DNA of 64,000 bases, from the NCBI RefSeq assembly GCF_029369745.1, contig NZ_CP120210.1, positions 7,440,001 to 7,504,000 on the forward strand, written 5' to 3'. This DNA is from Amycolatopsis sp. QT-25. Its GTDB lineage: Bacteria; Actinomycetota; Actinomycetes; Mycobacteriales; Pseudonocardiaceae. The position numbers and the translations under genes are program-made. Below the pieces are notes generated by a model. That model was given only the letters and a program-made list of their open reading frames with translations, was not told the DNA's origin and did not search any database. Positions 26,134 to 34,346 of the stretch are shown here, piece after piece (position 1 is the stretch's first letter; the number at the start of each line of letters is the position of its first letter).

Positions 26134-26468
26134 CATTCCGCGATCGGCGGCCGCGAAGGCAGCGGCGTCTTGAACTCGATCCACTGACTGTCCACAATGG
26201 CTTGGACACTGTGCGGGACCCCGCGCGGGTGGACGATGGTCTCGCCCGCTTCAAGCGCCACTTCGCGGCCGTCGAGAGTGCCGCGAAGCGAGCCGGACAG
26301 CAGATACACGATGCTGTCGTGGTCGTGGCTGTGCACGGGAGAAGCGACGCCCGCCGGGTAGGCGATCTCGTACGCCAGCCCGCCTTCCGCCGTGGCGAGC
26401 GTCCGGAACCGGCCCGGCCCGCCGATCAGCGGCAGACCCTCCACTGTGGACATGGGCGACCAGGTCAT
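26133..26468 (-). CDS. Small cupin-domain protein
   Basis: A 111-residue single-domain cupin. Motif 1 is SPVHSHDHDSIVYLLSGSLR with metal-binding histidines and motif 2 is GETIVHPRGVPHSV. The ATG overlaps the MHS transporter stop (26465-26468), so it belongs to that unit. It could be a small enzyme or ligand-binding protein in the same catabolic route. Confidence 0.82.
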   Translation of the reverse strand: MTWSPMSTVEGLPLIGGPGRFRTLATAEGGLAYEIAYPAGVASPVHSHDHDSIVYLLSGSLRGTLDGREVALEAGETIVHPRGVPHSVQAIVDSQWIEFKTPLPSRPPIAE

Positions 26469-27769
26469 CGCACGGACTCCATCGCCGCCGCCTCCTCGCG
26501 GTCCGGGTCACGGGCGAGCAGGACACCGACGACGGTCACCACCGCGGTGGCGAGCAGGTAGACGCCGATCGCGACCCAGGTGCCGAAGCCGGCCAGCAGC
26601 GCCGTGAACAGCAACGGCGCGGGTGCCCCGCCGAGCACGCCGGCGAGGGTGTACGCCAGCGAACTGCCGGTGTAGCGCAGACGCGGTGAGAACTGTTCGG
26701 TGACCAGCGCGGCCTGCGGGCCGTAGAGCGCGGCGTGGATGACGAGGGCGAGCACGATGCCGAGCGCCAGCATGACGAACGAACCGCCGCTGACCATCGG
26801 GAAGAACACGAACGGCCAGATCCCGGCGGCGATGGTCGCGACCAGGTACATCTTCCGCCGCGAGACGCGGTCGGAAAGCGCGCCGAACAGCGGCATCAGC
26901 ACCAGCTGGAACGCCGAACCGATCATCACCGCGGCCAGTCCGGCGCCACGCGAGAGACCGGTGTGCGTGGTGACGTAGGTGAGCACGAAGACGGTGAACA
27001 GCGCGTACAGCACGTCCGGGCAGACGCGGATCAGCACGGCCGCGACCAGTGCGCGGCGTTCGGTGCGGAAGACCTCCGAGATCGGTGCCGACGAGCGCTC
27101 GCCACTCTCCTGGAGCTGTTTGAAGACCGGGGTTTCCTCCAGCTTGAGCCGGATCCACAGGCCGAAACCGACCAGCGCGCCGGAAAGCAGGAAGGCGATC
27201 CGCCAGCCCCAGCTGGTGAACTGGGCCTCGGTGAGGAGCGCGGCCAGTACGGCCAGGACACCGTTCGCGAGCAGGTTGCCCGCGGGCGGGCCGATCTGCG
27301 CGGCCGACGCCCAGAAACCGCGTTTGGCCGGATCGCCGAACTCACTGGAGAGCAGGACGGCGCCACCCCATTCGCCGCCGATGCCGACACCCTGCGCGAA
27401 CCGCAGCGCGACGAGCAGTACGGCCGCGAAGCCGCCGATGGTCTCGTACGTGGGCAGGACACCGATGAGGAACGTCGCCACCCCCGTGAGCACGAGCGTC
27501 ATGACCAGGATCCGCTTGCGGCCGAGCACGTCGCCGAGGCGACCGAAGAGGAATCCGCCGAGCGGCCGGGCGAGGTAGCCGACGGCATAGGTGGAAAACG
27601 CCGCCATCGTGCTCGCGAGCTGATCTTCCGACGGGAAGAAGAGATGCCCGAAGATCGTCGCGGCCGCCACCGAGTAGGCCGCGAAGTCGTACCACTCGAG
27701 CGCTGTTCCCGAGAGGCTGGCCGCGAAGGCCTTGTGCAGCGAGCGCCGGTCACCGGCTGGTGAGGTCAT
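26465..27769 (-). CDS. MHS-family MFS transporter
   Basis: A 434-residue metabolite:H+ symporter relative with LEWYDFAAYSVAAATIF, FGRLGDVLGRKRILVMTLVL and RFAQGVGIGGEWGGAVL. The ATG is at 27767-27769. It is divergent from a DUF2848 gene across a GntR-type palindrome and co-translated with a cupin. Together they look like uptake and processing of one organic acid. The substrate cannot be told from sequence. Confidence 0.87.
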   Translation of the reverse strand: MTSPAGDRRSLHKAFAASLSGTALEWYDFAAYSVAAATIFGHLFFPSEDQLASTMAAFSTYAVGYLARPLGGFLFGRLGDVLGRKRILVMTLVLTGVATFLIGVLPTYETIGGFAAVLLVALRFAQGVGIGGEWGGAVLLSSEFGDPAKRGFWASAAQIGPPAGNLLANGVLAVLAALLTEAQFTSWGWRIAFLLSGALVGFGLWIRLKLEETPVFKQLQESGERSSAPISEVFRTERRALVAAVLIRVCPDVLYALFTVFVLTYVTTHTGLSRGAGLAAVMIGSAFQLVLMPLFGALSDRVSRRKMYLVATIAAGIWPFVFFPMVSGGSFVMLALGIVLALVIHAALYGPQAALVTEQFSPRLRYTGSSLAYTLAGVLGGAPAPLLFTALLAGFGTWVAIGVYLLATAVVTVVGVLLARDPDREEAAAMESVR

Positions 27770-27833
27770 GTCCACATCCCGTCCGTAGGAGATCCGCAAC
27801 CCCGCCGGGAGGGGTTGAATTGCGGATATACTC

Positions 27834-27845
27834 CTTGTATACAAG
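27834..27845. promoter_or_regulatory. GntR-type palindromic operator
   Basis: CTTGTATACAAG is a perfect 12-bp palindrome in the divergent promoter of the MHS transporter and DUF2848 genes. TTGTATACAA is a common core of FadR/VanR-subfamily GntR sites. No GntR gene is in the window, so the regulator would act in trans. Confidence 0.55.
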
Positions 27846-27877
27846 CTGTATGCGCAACCCCCGATTCCGGAGGACAG

Positions 27878-28558
27878 ATGCCTGAGCTGTGTTTCACCCT
27901 TCCCGACGGCCAGGAGCGGCGGACCGAGGTCCACACGCTGCTGAACGCCGGATACGCCGGTCGCAGCCAGGAGGACGTCGCCGCCCACGTGGCCGAACTG
28001 GCCGAACTCGGCGTCCCCGCCCCTTCGGTGATCCCGGCGCTTTACCCGGTCGCGCCGTACCTGGCGAGCCAGACCGACGAGGTCCCGGTGCAGCACGAGC
28101 GGACCTCCGGCGAGGCGGAGTGGGCCATCGTCATCACCGGCCCCGCCCCCGAGGACGTCCTCCTGACCGCCGCCTGCGACCACACCGACCGCGCGCTCGA
28201 AGCACACGGCGTCGCGTGGAGCAAGAACGCCGGCCCCGACGTACTCGCCACCAAGGCCTGGCGGCTCGTCGACGTCCAGGACCGGCTCGACGACCTCACC
28301 CTGTCCGCCTGGGCCGGGGAAACCCTGATCCAGCAAGGGAAACTCGCCGAACTCCTGCCGCCGTCGTACTGGCTGGACGTGCTGCGCGAACGCGGCCTCC
28401 ACGCTCCGGGCACCGTGCTGATCTCGGGGACCATCCCGATGGTGCACGGCGTCGACCAGTTCGCCGACTCCTGGCGCGTGGAACTGGGCGACCCGGCGAC
28501 CGGCGAGACGATCGAACTCGCCTACACCGTACGTCGGCTGCCCGAACCGATCGGTTAG
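27878..28558 (+). CDS. DUF2848 family protein (putative hydrolase)
   Basis: A 226-residue protein. LLNAGYAGRSQEDVAAHVAE and GVPAPSVIPALYPVAPYLAS match the DUF2848 pattern, sometimes annotated as fumarylacetoacetate-hydrolase-like. SGEAEWAIVITG and the C-terminal SGTIPMVHGVDQFADSWRVE resemble the FAH fold. The ATG follows GGAGGA. Divergent from an MHS transporter, so a role in breaking down the imported acid is likely, but the reaction is unknown. Confidence 0.7.
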   Translation: MPELCFTLPDGQERRTEVHTLLNAGYAGRSQEDVAAHVAELAELGVPAPSVIPALYPVAPYLASQTDEVPVQHERTSGEAEWAIVITGPAPEDVLLTAACDHTDRALEAHGVAWSKNAGPDVLATKAWRLVDVQDRLDDLTLSAWAGETLIQQGKLAELLPPSYWLDVLRERGLHAPGTVLISGTIPMVHGVDQFADSWRVELGDPATGETIELAYTVRRLPEPIG

Positions 28559-28598
28559 CTCGCAAGAACTCCTTACCCACTTGTGTTTCACTCGAACG

Positions 28599-29318
28599 GT
28601 GACCGAAACCGTATCGACCGAGCATCCCCACGAGCCGCACGCGGACTTGAGCGGCAAGCTGAACTGGCTGCGCGCCGGGGTACTCGGCGCGAACGACGGG
28701 ATCGTGTCGGTGGCGGGCATCGTGGTCGGCGTCGCGGGCGCGACCACCGACTCCACCACGATCGCCACCGCGGGAATCGCGGGCCTCGTCGCGGGCGCGC
28801 TTTCGATGGCGGGCGGCGAATACGTCTCCGTGAGCACGCAGCGCGACACCGAACGTGCCCAGTTGCGGCTGGAAGAACGCGAATTGAAAGAGATGCCGGA
28901 GGCCGAAGAACGCGAACTCGCGGAAATCTACGAGCAGAAGGGTCTTTCACCGGAACTCGCCGCCGAGGTCGCCCGCGAACTGACCGAAAAGGACGCGCTG
29001 CAGGCACACGCCGAGGCCGAACTCGGCATCGACCCGGGCCGTCTCACCAGTCCGTGGCAGGCGGCTTGGGCATCGCTGGTGGCGTTCACCGTCGGCGCGT
29101 CACTGCCGTTGTCGGCGATCGTGTGGACGTCGACCTCGGCGCGGGTCTGGGCATGCGCGGCGGCGGTCGTCGCCGGGCTGGCGCTGACCGGGATCGTCAG
29201 CGCGAAACTCGGCGACGCCCGCGCCGGCCGCGCGATCGCACGGAACGTCGGCGTCGGCGCGCTGACGATGCTGGTGACCTACTACGTCGGCGTGCTGTCC
29301 GGGACGACCGTCGGGTAG
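28599..29318 (+). CDS. VIT1/CCC1 family metal transporter
   Basis: A 239-residue membrane protein. GANDGIVSVAGIVVGVAGA and SMAGGEYVSVSTQRDTERAQ are signatures of the VIT1/CCC1 iron/manganese transporter family. There are five predicted helices and a charged central loop (residues about 85-140, glutamate-rich) like the metal-binding domain of VIT1. It probably exports Fe2+ or Mn2+. A TTG six codons upstream is an alternative start. Its terminator overlaps the end of the convergent peptide transporter. Confidence 0.85.
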   Translation: MTETVSTEHPHEPHADLSGKLNWLRAGVLGANDGIVSVAGIVVGVAGATTDSTTIATAGIAGLVAGALSMAGGEYVSVSTQRDTERAQLRLEERELKEMPEAEERELAEIYEQKGLSPELAAEVARELTEKDALQAHAEAELGIDPGRLTSPWQAAWASLVAFTVGASLPLSAIVWTSTSARVWACAAAVVAGLALTGIVSAKLGDARAGRAIARNVGVGALTMLVTYYVGVLSGTTVG

Positions 29319-29326
29319 CCGCACGG

Positions 29327-29356
29327 GATGAAGGGCGTCAGTGCACGCCCTTCATC
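29327..29356. terminator. Bidirectional hairpin between VIT1-type and POT genes
   Basis: GATGAAGGGCGT (29327-29338) and ACGCCCTTCATC (29345-29356) form a perfect 12-bp stem with a 6-base loop. Part of it encodes the last residues of the POT transporter. Confidence 0.7.
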
Positions 29357-30798
29357 AGCTTGCGGATCAAGGGTGTGCCGAACAACAGCAGGACACCGAT
29401 GGCGATCGCGACGCCGCCGACGATCCCGAAGTACGGCGCTTCGTCCTGCGTGTCGTAGTACTGCGCGAGTTTGCCGGACATCGCCGTACCGAACGAGATG
29501 GACAGGAAGTTCAACGCCACCATCTGCGTGCGGAAGGCCGTCGGTGCCAGCTTCGTGGACAGCGACAGCCCGACCGGGGAAAGGAACAGTTCGGCGGCGG
29601 TGAACACGAAGAGAATGCCGACCAGTGCCGGCAGCGGACTGCCGTTCGCCCCCGTCCCGACCATCGGCAGGAAAAGCAGGAACGCCACGCCCATCAGCAC
29701 GGTGCCGAACACGAACTTCATCGGCGAGGACGGCTGGCGGGAACCGAGTTTCGTCCAGATCGCGGCGAAGATCGGCGCGAAGACGATGACGAACACCGCG
29801 ACGATGGAGTTGACCCAGGCCACCGGCATCTGCCAGCCGAACAGGTCCCGGTCGAGCCGCTGGTCGGTGTAGGCCTGCACGACGGTGAACTGCTGCTGGT
29901 ACAGCGAAAAGAACGCGGCGCTGGCGATGAACATCGGAATGAACGAGTACACCCGGCTGCGCTCGTCCGCGGTGATCTTCTTGCTGCTCAGGATCACGAC
30001 GAAGTAGATCACCGAAATGACGCCGACCAGCCACACCACGAGGTTCGCGAGGTTCTCCGCCCGGATCACGCCGGCGAGCACCAGCACGACGATCAGCGCG
30101 GCCACCACGAGCACCGCGCCGCCGACGAGCACCCGCTTCGAGGTCGGCAGCGGATTGGGGATCTCCCGCGCCTTCTCGCCGAGGTTCTTGCGGCCGATCG
30201 TGTACTGGATCAAACCCAGCGCCATCCCGATCGCCGCCAGGCCGAAGCCGAGGTGGAACCCGAACTCCTTCTGGGCGAGCCCGGTCAGCAGCGGCCCGAC
30301 GAAGGCACCGATGTTGATGCCCATGTAGAAGAGGGTGAACCCGCCGTCACGCCGCTCGTCGTCGGCGGCGTAGAGCGTCCCGACGATCGCCGTCGCGTTG
30401 GACTTCAGCCCGCCACTGCCGAGGGCCACACAAGCGAGACCGACGCCGATCCCGGCGAAGCCCGGCAGTACCGCCAGGCTGATATGCCCGATCATGACCA
30501 GGAGCGCGCTGTAGAACAACGTCCGTTCCGAACCGAACAGCCGGTCGGCCACCCACGCGCCGACGACCGCCGACAGGTAGACGAGACCGCCGTAGGCACC
30601 CACGATGCCCAGCGCGGTCTCCTGCGCCATGCCGAGGCCACCCCGGGAGGCCTCGTAGTACAGGTAGATCGCGAGGATCCCCTGCATTCCGTAGAAGGAG
30701 AAGCGTTCCCACATCTCCACGCCGAACAGGTTCGCGAGCCCTCGTGGGTGCCCGAAGAATCTGGTGTCCCGTTCGACCTCGGTAGAGGTACTCACCAC
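29338..30798 (-). CDS. POT/PTR2 family proton-dependent peptide transporter
   Basis: A 486-residue protein of about 12-14 helices. FGVEMWERFSFYGMQGILAI is the POT N-terminal signature (ExxERFxYYG type). ALGSGGLKSNATAIVG and FTLFYMGINIGAFVGPLLTG are the conserved PTR2 segments. It imports di- and tripeptides with protons. Two adjacent GTG codons (30796-30798 and 30793-30795) can start it. Confidence 0.92.
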   Translation of the reverse strand: MVSTSTEVERDTRFFGHPRGLANLFGVEMWERFSFYGMQGILAIYLYYEASRGGLGMAQETALGIVGAYGGLVYLSAVVGAWVADRLFGSERTLFYSALLVMIGHISLAVLPGFAGIGVGLACVALGSGGLKSNATAIVGTLYAADDERRDGGFTLFYMGINIGAFVGPLLTGLAQKEFGFHLGFGLAAIGMALGLIQYTIGRKNLGEKAREIPNPLPTSKRVLVGGAVLVVAALIVVLVLAGVIRAENLANLVVWLVGVISVIYFVVILSSKKITADERSRVYSFIPMFIASAAFFSLYQQQFTVVQAYTDQRLDRDLFGWQMPVAWVNSIVAVFVIVFAPIFAAIWTKLGSRQPSSPMKFVFGTVLMGVAFLLFLPMVGTGANGSPLPALVGILFVFTAAELFLSPVGLSLSTKLAPTAFRTQMVALNFLSISFGTAMSGKLAQYYDTQDEAPYFGIVGGVAIAIGVLLLFGTPLIRKLMKGVH

Positions 30799-31104
30799 AC
30801 TCGTCCTTGGCTAGACAGCGTTGTCAAGTGGCATGGTAGAAGGCCGATGCGTGACCTCCTCACCGGCCTCGGGGCGCCATCCGGTCGATGACCGAGTCAG
30901 CTCTTTCGCCGTCTTCCCAGGCACTCGACGCCGCGGTGGTGGCCGAAGAGAACCCGGCAGCGATCCTCGAACCCGCGCGTCTGCTCCGGTTCGGCACGGC
31001 TCCGGCTCAGCACGGCTTCGGCGTGGTGCGCGGATGCGCATCCGAGGTGTGGTCGCGGTCATGAACGGGCTGCTACCAGCCTCTTCGGACGTTAAGATGG
31101 CGTC
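30799..31104. other. Gap upstream of the nhaA leader
   Basis: The only feature is a 58-codon plus-strand frame (30888-31064; MTESALSPSSQALDAAVVAE...) without a ribosome site or known motif. It could be a small gene or chance. A good -10 (TTAAGAT, 31092-31098) for the nhaA transcript lies at the right end. Confidence 0.3.
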
Positions 31105-31168
31105 AAGGTGCGCCGGGAAGCCTGGTCGGCAACAGTGTTCGTCGTCGCCGAAAAACCCGGAGGATGCC
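31105..31168 (+). promoter_or_regulatory. Structured 5' leader of nhaA (riboswitch candidate)
   Basis: Between the inferred start of transcription (about 31105) and the TTG there are only 64 bases. They hold a hairpin GCCGGG-AAG-CC-TGGT-CGGC (31112-31130). CCGGG at 31113-31117 can instead pair with CCCGG at 31156-31160, which overlaps the ribosome site GGAGG (31159-31163). That is the layout of a translation-controlling switch. Ion-sensing nhaA-I/Li+ riboswitches precede genes of this kind; membership is not verified. Confidence 0.4.
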
Positions 31169-32368
31169 TTGTCCGGCCCCACCCGCCCAGCGAAGACCGT
31201 CGTCGCCGATTTCGCCCGCTACCTGCGCACGGAGACGACCGGCGGGATGATCCTGCTCGGCGCCACCGCGATCGCCCTGCTCTGGGCCAATTCGCCCGTC
31301 GACGACCTTTACCGCGCGATCCGCGATTTCCGGCTCGGTCCCGAATTCCTCCACCTGAACCTGACGATCGGCGACTGGGCGAAAGACGGCCTGCTCGCGC
31401 TGTTCTTCTTCGTCGCCGGGCTCGAACTCAAACGTGAACTCGTGGTCGGTGAGCTTTCCCGGTTCAAGCAGGCGATCCTGCCGGTGGTCGCCGCGATCGG
31501 CGGCATGGTCGTCCCGGCGCTGGTCGCGCTCGCGGTCGGCTGGGGAACGCCGGGCATCGAACGCGCGTGGGCCATCCCGGTCGCCACGGACATCGCGTTC
31601 GCGCTGGGCGTCCTGGCGTTGACCGCGTCGAACCTGCCGAACAGCGCCAGGGTCTTCCTGCTCTCCCTCGCGGTGGTCGACGACCTCGGTGCCATTCTCG
31701 TCATCGCGATCCTGTTCACCGCGAAGTTCGACCTCGTCGCCGCGGGTGTCGCCGTCGTCGCGCTCGCGTTGTACGCCTACCTGCAGAAACGCCGCGTCCG
31801 CAGCGCCTGGATCCACGTGCCGCTGGCCTTGATCACCTGGATCGCGGTGCACTCGGCGGGTATTCACGCCACCATCGCCGGCGTCGCGCTCGGCCTGCTC
31901 ACCCGCGTCCGCGCCGACGAGGGCGAGGAGCACGCGCCCGCGATCCGGCTCGAACACCGGTTGCAGCCGTGGTCGGCCGCGGTCGCGGTGCCGTTGTTCG
32001 CGCTGTTCGCGGCCGGGATCAAGGTGGACGGCGAATCGCTCGGAGCGGTGTTCACCACCGCGTTGCCGCTGGCCGTGCTGATCGGACTGGTCGGCGGCAA
32101 GCTGCTCGGCATCTTCACCGCCAGCCTGCTGGCGGTGAAGTTCAAACTCGCGGAGAAACCCAGGGGGATGGGCTGGCGGGACATCGGCGCGTTGTCGATG
32201 CTCGGCGGCGTCGGGTTCACGGTGAGCCTGCTGATCGCCGATCTCGCGCTCGACGGGGAGGCCGTCGAACTGGCGAAGGCGGCGGTGCTGATCGCCTCGG
32301 CCATCGCCTCGCTTTCGGCCGCCGCGATGCTGGTGCACCGCAGCCGCGTGCACGCGCGCGAAGATTGA
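31169..32368 (+). CDS. nhaA: Na+/H+ antiporter NhaA
   Basis: A 399-residue membrane antiporter. VVDDLGAILVIAILF holds the paired Asp of the ion site. FFFVAGLELKRELVVGELS, IPVATDIAFALGVLAL and GVGFTVSLLIADLAL are family landmarks. It exchanges Na+ or Li+ for protons. The TTG at 31169-31171 has GGAGG spaced correctly. An upstream in-frame ATG at 31097 would translate through the structured leader and is rejected. Confidence 0.92.
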   Translation: MSGPTRPAKTVVADFARYLRTETTGGMILLGATAIALLWANSPVDDLYRAIRDFRLGPEFLHLNLTIGDWAKDGLLALFFFVAGLELKRELVVGELSRFKQAILPVVAAIGGMVVPALVALAVGWGTPGIERAWAIPVATDIAFALGVLALTASNLPNSARVFLLSLAVVDDLGAILVIAILFTAKFDLVAAGVAVVALALYAYLQKRRVRSAWIHVPLALITWIAVHSAGIHATIAGVALGLLTRVRADEGEEHAPAIRLEHRLQPWSAAVAVPLFALFAAGIKVDGESLGAVFTTALPLAVLIGLVGGKLLGIFTASLLAVKFKLAEKPRGMGWRDIGALSMLGGVGFTVSLLIADLALDGEAVELAKAAVLIASAIASLSAAAMLVHRSRVHARED

Positions 32369-32415
32369 GTAGGCGACACTCGCCGGTCCGCCGCGCCCGT
32401 GCTCGGGGCACGTGG

Positions 32416-32421
32416 CACGAT
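32416..32421 (+). promoter_or_regulatory. -10 element of holin-like gene
   Basis: CACGAT lies 7 bases before the GTG at 32429, consistent with a leaderless message and with choosing GTG over the ATG at 32420. Confidence 0.35.
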
Positions 32422-32428
32422 GACCGGT

Positions 32429-32908
32429 GTGAGCAGCCCCAAGCACGAACGTACCGGTCCCGACGGCGTGGGGGCCGTGCCCTACCTCCCCCTGTCGAGC
32501 GATGACGACGTGGTAGCGAGCGAGCAGTCCCTCGGGAAACTCGTCGGCGATGCCACACAACACGTCTCGACGCTGATCCGCGCCGAGGTCGAGCTGGCCA
32601 AGTCCGAGGTCGTCGCGGAGGCGAAGAAGGGCCTCAAAGGCGCCATCTTCTTCCTGGTCGCGCTGGTCATCGGCCTGTACAGCTCGTTCTTCTTCTTTTT
32701 CTTCCTCGGCGAGCTGCTGTCGGAGTTCCTGCAGCGCTGGGCGGCCTTCCTCATCGTGTTCGGGCTGATGCTCGTCTCGACGGCGGTCGCCGGCTTCCTC
32801 GGCTATCGCAAGGTGAAGAAGATCAAGGCGCCGGAGCGCACGATCAACAGCTTCAAGGACACCGCCGCCGCGTTCAAACCGCGGCACGGCGCCGAAGACC
32901 AAGACTGA
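32429..32908 (+). CDS. Holin-X/DUF1469-type membrane protein (Rv3669 type)
   Basis: A 159-residue protein. SLGKLVGDATQHVSTLIRAEVELAKSE is the helical N-terminal motif of the ‘phage holin family’ (Holin_X/YqjE). Two adjacent membrane helices follow (IFFLVALVIGLYSSFFFFFF and FLIVFGLMLVSTAVAGFL), then a basic tail (YRKVKKIKAPERT). Despite the name there is no phage context. The same gene sits before ephE in mycobacteria. Its role is unknown. Confidence 0.8.
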   Translation: MSSPKHERTGPDGVGAVPYLPLSSDDDVVASEQSLGKLVGDATQHVSTLIRAEVELAKSEVVAEAKKGLKGAIFFLVALVIGLYSSFFFFFFLGELLSEFLQRWAAFLIVFGLMLVSTAVAGFLGYRKVKKIKAPERTINSFKDTAAAFKPRHGAEDQD

Positions 32909-32919
32909 GTCTTCGAGCG

Positions 32920-33843
32920 GTGCAGGCGACACCGGATCCGTCGATCGTCCGGATCGACGGCCCGTGGACCCATCGTGACGTCTCGGCGAACGGCATCCGG
33001 TTGCACGTCGCCGAACTGGGCGACGGGCCGGTGGTCCTGTTGCTGCACGGGTTCGCCGAGTTCTGGTGGACCTGGCATCACCAGCTGACGGCGTTCGCCG
33101 ACGCCGGGTTCCGCGCGATCGCGGTCGACCTGCGCGGCTACGGCGACTCGGACAAGCCCCCGCGCGGCTACGACGCCTGGACCTTGGCCGGTGACGTCGG
33201 CGGGCTGATCAAGTCGCTCGGCGCGCGCAAGGCCCATCTCGTCGGCCATGCCTGGGGCGGCATGCTCGCGTGGACGGTCGGCGCGCTGCACCCCCGGCTG
33301 GTGGCTTCGGTCAGCGTGCTGGGCGGCGCGCATCCGCTGGCGTTGCGCCGGGCCGTCCGGCGGCCGGGACAGCTGCGGGCTTCGGGACATCTGTTCCGGT
33401 TCCAGCTACCGATGGCGCCGGAGAAATGGCTGGTCAAGGACGACGCCCTCGCCGTCGAAGAGCTGTTCCACGCCTGGTCTGGTCCACAATGGACGGACAC
33501 GGCCGACTTCACCGAGACCGTGCGGACGTTCCGGCAGGCGATGCTCGTGCAGGGAGTTCCGCACAGCGCGCTCGAGTACTACCGATGGGCGTTCCGTGCG
33601 CAGTTCCGCGGCGAAGGCCGCCGGTTCGGTGAAGCGCTGCGAGGTCGCTTCGCTCCCCGCGTGCTGCAACTGCACGGCGAGGAAGACCGGTGCGTCCTCC
33701 CCGAGACGGCGGCGGCGTCGAGGCGCTGGGCGCCGGATGCTCGTCTCGAGCGCTGGCCCGGCATCGGGCACTTCCCGCATCTGGAGGCCCCGGAGCGCAC
33801 TTCGGCCGCGCTGGTGGACTTCCTCCGTATCTTGGAAGCATGA
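32920..33843 (+). CDS. Alpha/beta hydrolase, EphE-like, with altered nucleophile
   Basis: A 307-residue alpha/beta hydrolase. VVLLLHGFAEFWWTWHHQL is the oxyanion region of epoxide hydrolases (HGxPxxW type). The nucleophile elbow reads VGHAWGGM: alanine stands where Asp or Ser should be. Acid and His candidates remain (LHGEEDRCV and GIGHFPHLE). Epoxide hydrolysis by the usual covalent route should not be possible. It lies 11 bases after the holin-like gene and overlaps the DUF1992 gene, in the ephE position of mycobacteria. Confidence 0.82.
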   Translation: MQATPDPSIVRIDGPWTHRDVSANGIRLHVAELGDGPVVLLLHGFAEFWWTWHHQLTAFADAGFRAIAVDLRGYGDSDKPPRGYDAWTLAGDVGGLIKSLGARKAHLVGHAWGGMLAWTVGALHPRLVASVSVLGGAHPLALRRAVRRPGQLRASGHLFRFQLPMAPEKWLVKDDALAVEELFHAWSGPQWTDTADFTETVRTFRQAMLVQGVPHSALEYYRWAFRAQFRGEGRRFGEALRGRFAPRVLQLHGEEDRCVLPETAAASRRWAPDARLERWPGIGHFPHLEAPERTSAALVDFLRILEA

Positions 33844-34253
33844 CCGAGCGCAAACCGACGGGCGTGTCGTTCGAGTCCTGGGTGGACCGGCAGGTCAGCG
33901 CCGCGGAGGCGAGAGGCGAGTTCGAAGGCCTTCCCGGCGCGGGGAAGCCGCTGCCGAAAACCGACGGCAACGACACGGCGCTGGCCTGGGTGGTGAACAA
34001 GGTCCGCAGCGAAGGGCACGACGTTTCGGCGCTGCTGCCCCCGTCACTGGCCATCGCGAAGGAGCTCGACGACCTGCCGGACACGCTGGCGCGGGTGCGT
34101 CGTGAGGCGCGGGTGCGGGAGATCGTCGAGGACCTGAACGAACGGATCCGCGCCGAGCACCGGCGTCCGGCCGGCGGTCCGGTGCTGCGGGCACGGCCGC
34201 TGGACGTGGAGGAGGCCGTCGCTTCTTGGCGCGAGGGACTCTCTGGCTCCTGA
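33840..34253 (+). CDS. DUF1992 family protein (DnaJ homologue C28-like)
   Basis: A 137-residue soluble protein. FESWVDRQVSAAEARGEFEGLPGAGKPLP is recognisable as the DUF1992 N-terminal pattern (region shown at residues 10-38), and REARVREIVEDLNERIR as its helical end. The family shares a domain with DNAJC28 but has no J domain. The ATG overlaps the previous stop (ATGA). Function unknown. Confidence 0.8.
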   Translation: MTERKPTGVSFESWVDRQVSAAEARGEFEGLPGAGKPLPKTDGNDTALAWVVNKVRSEGHDVSALLPPSLAIAKELDDLPDTLARVRREARVREIVEDLNERIRAEHRRPAGGPVLRARPLDVEEAVASWREGLSGS

Positions 34254-34270
34254 GGCCCCCTCCGCGCGCT

Positions 34271-34317
34271 ATGAAGGACGCTTTCCTGGCAAATTTTGCC
34301 AGGAAAGCGTCCTTCAT
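34271..34317. repeat. AAGGACGC palindrome (family 2, copy 2)
   Basis: Perfect 23-base arms (34271-34293 and 34295-34317) with one central base. The core is ATGAAGGACGCTTTCCTGGC. It lies 17 bases after the DUF1992 stop and 30 bases from the convergent marP stop, so it could end both messages. Differences from copies 1 and 3 are matched on the opposite arm. Confidence 0.9.
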
Positions 34318-34346
34318 CTCAGCCGGGAGGGGGCGGCCGAGGAGGG

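Noticed and set aside
31097..31171. ATG at 31097 as the nhaA start
   Set aside because: It would place the structured leader and GGAGG inside the coding region, and the added residues do not resemble NhaA. TTG at 31169 has a proper ribosome site.
32429..32908. Prophage indicated by the holin-family protein
   Set aside because: There are no lysin, portal, capsid, integrase or other phage genes nearby. This holin-like gene is a normal chromosomal neighbour of ephE/marP in actinobacteria.
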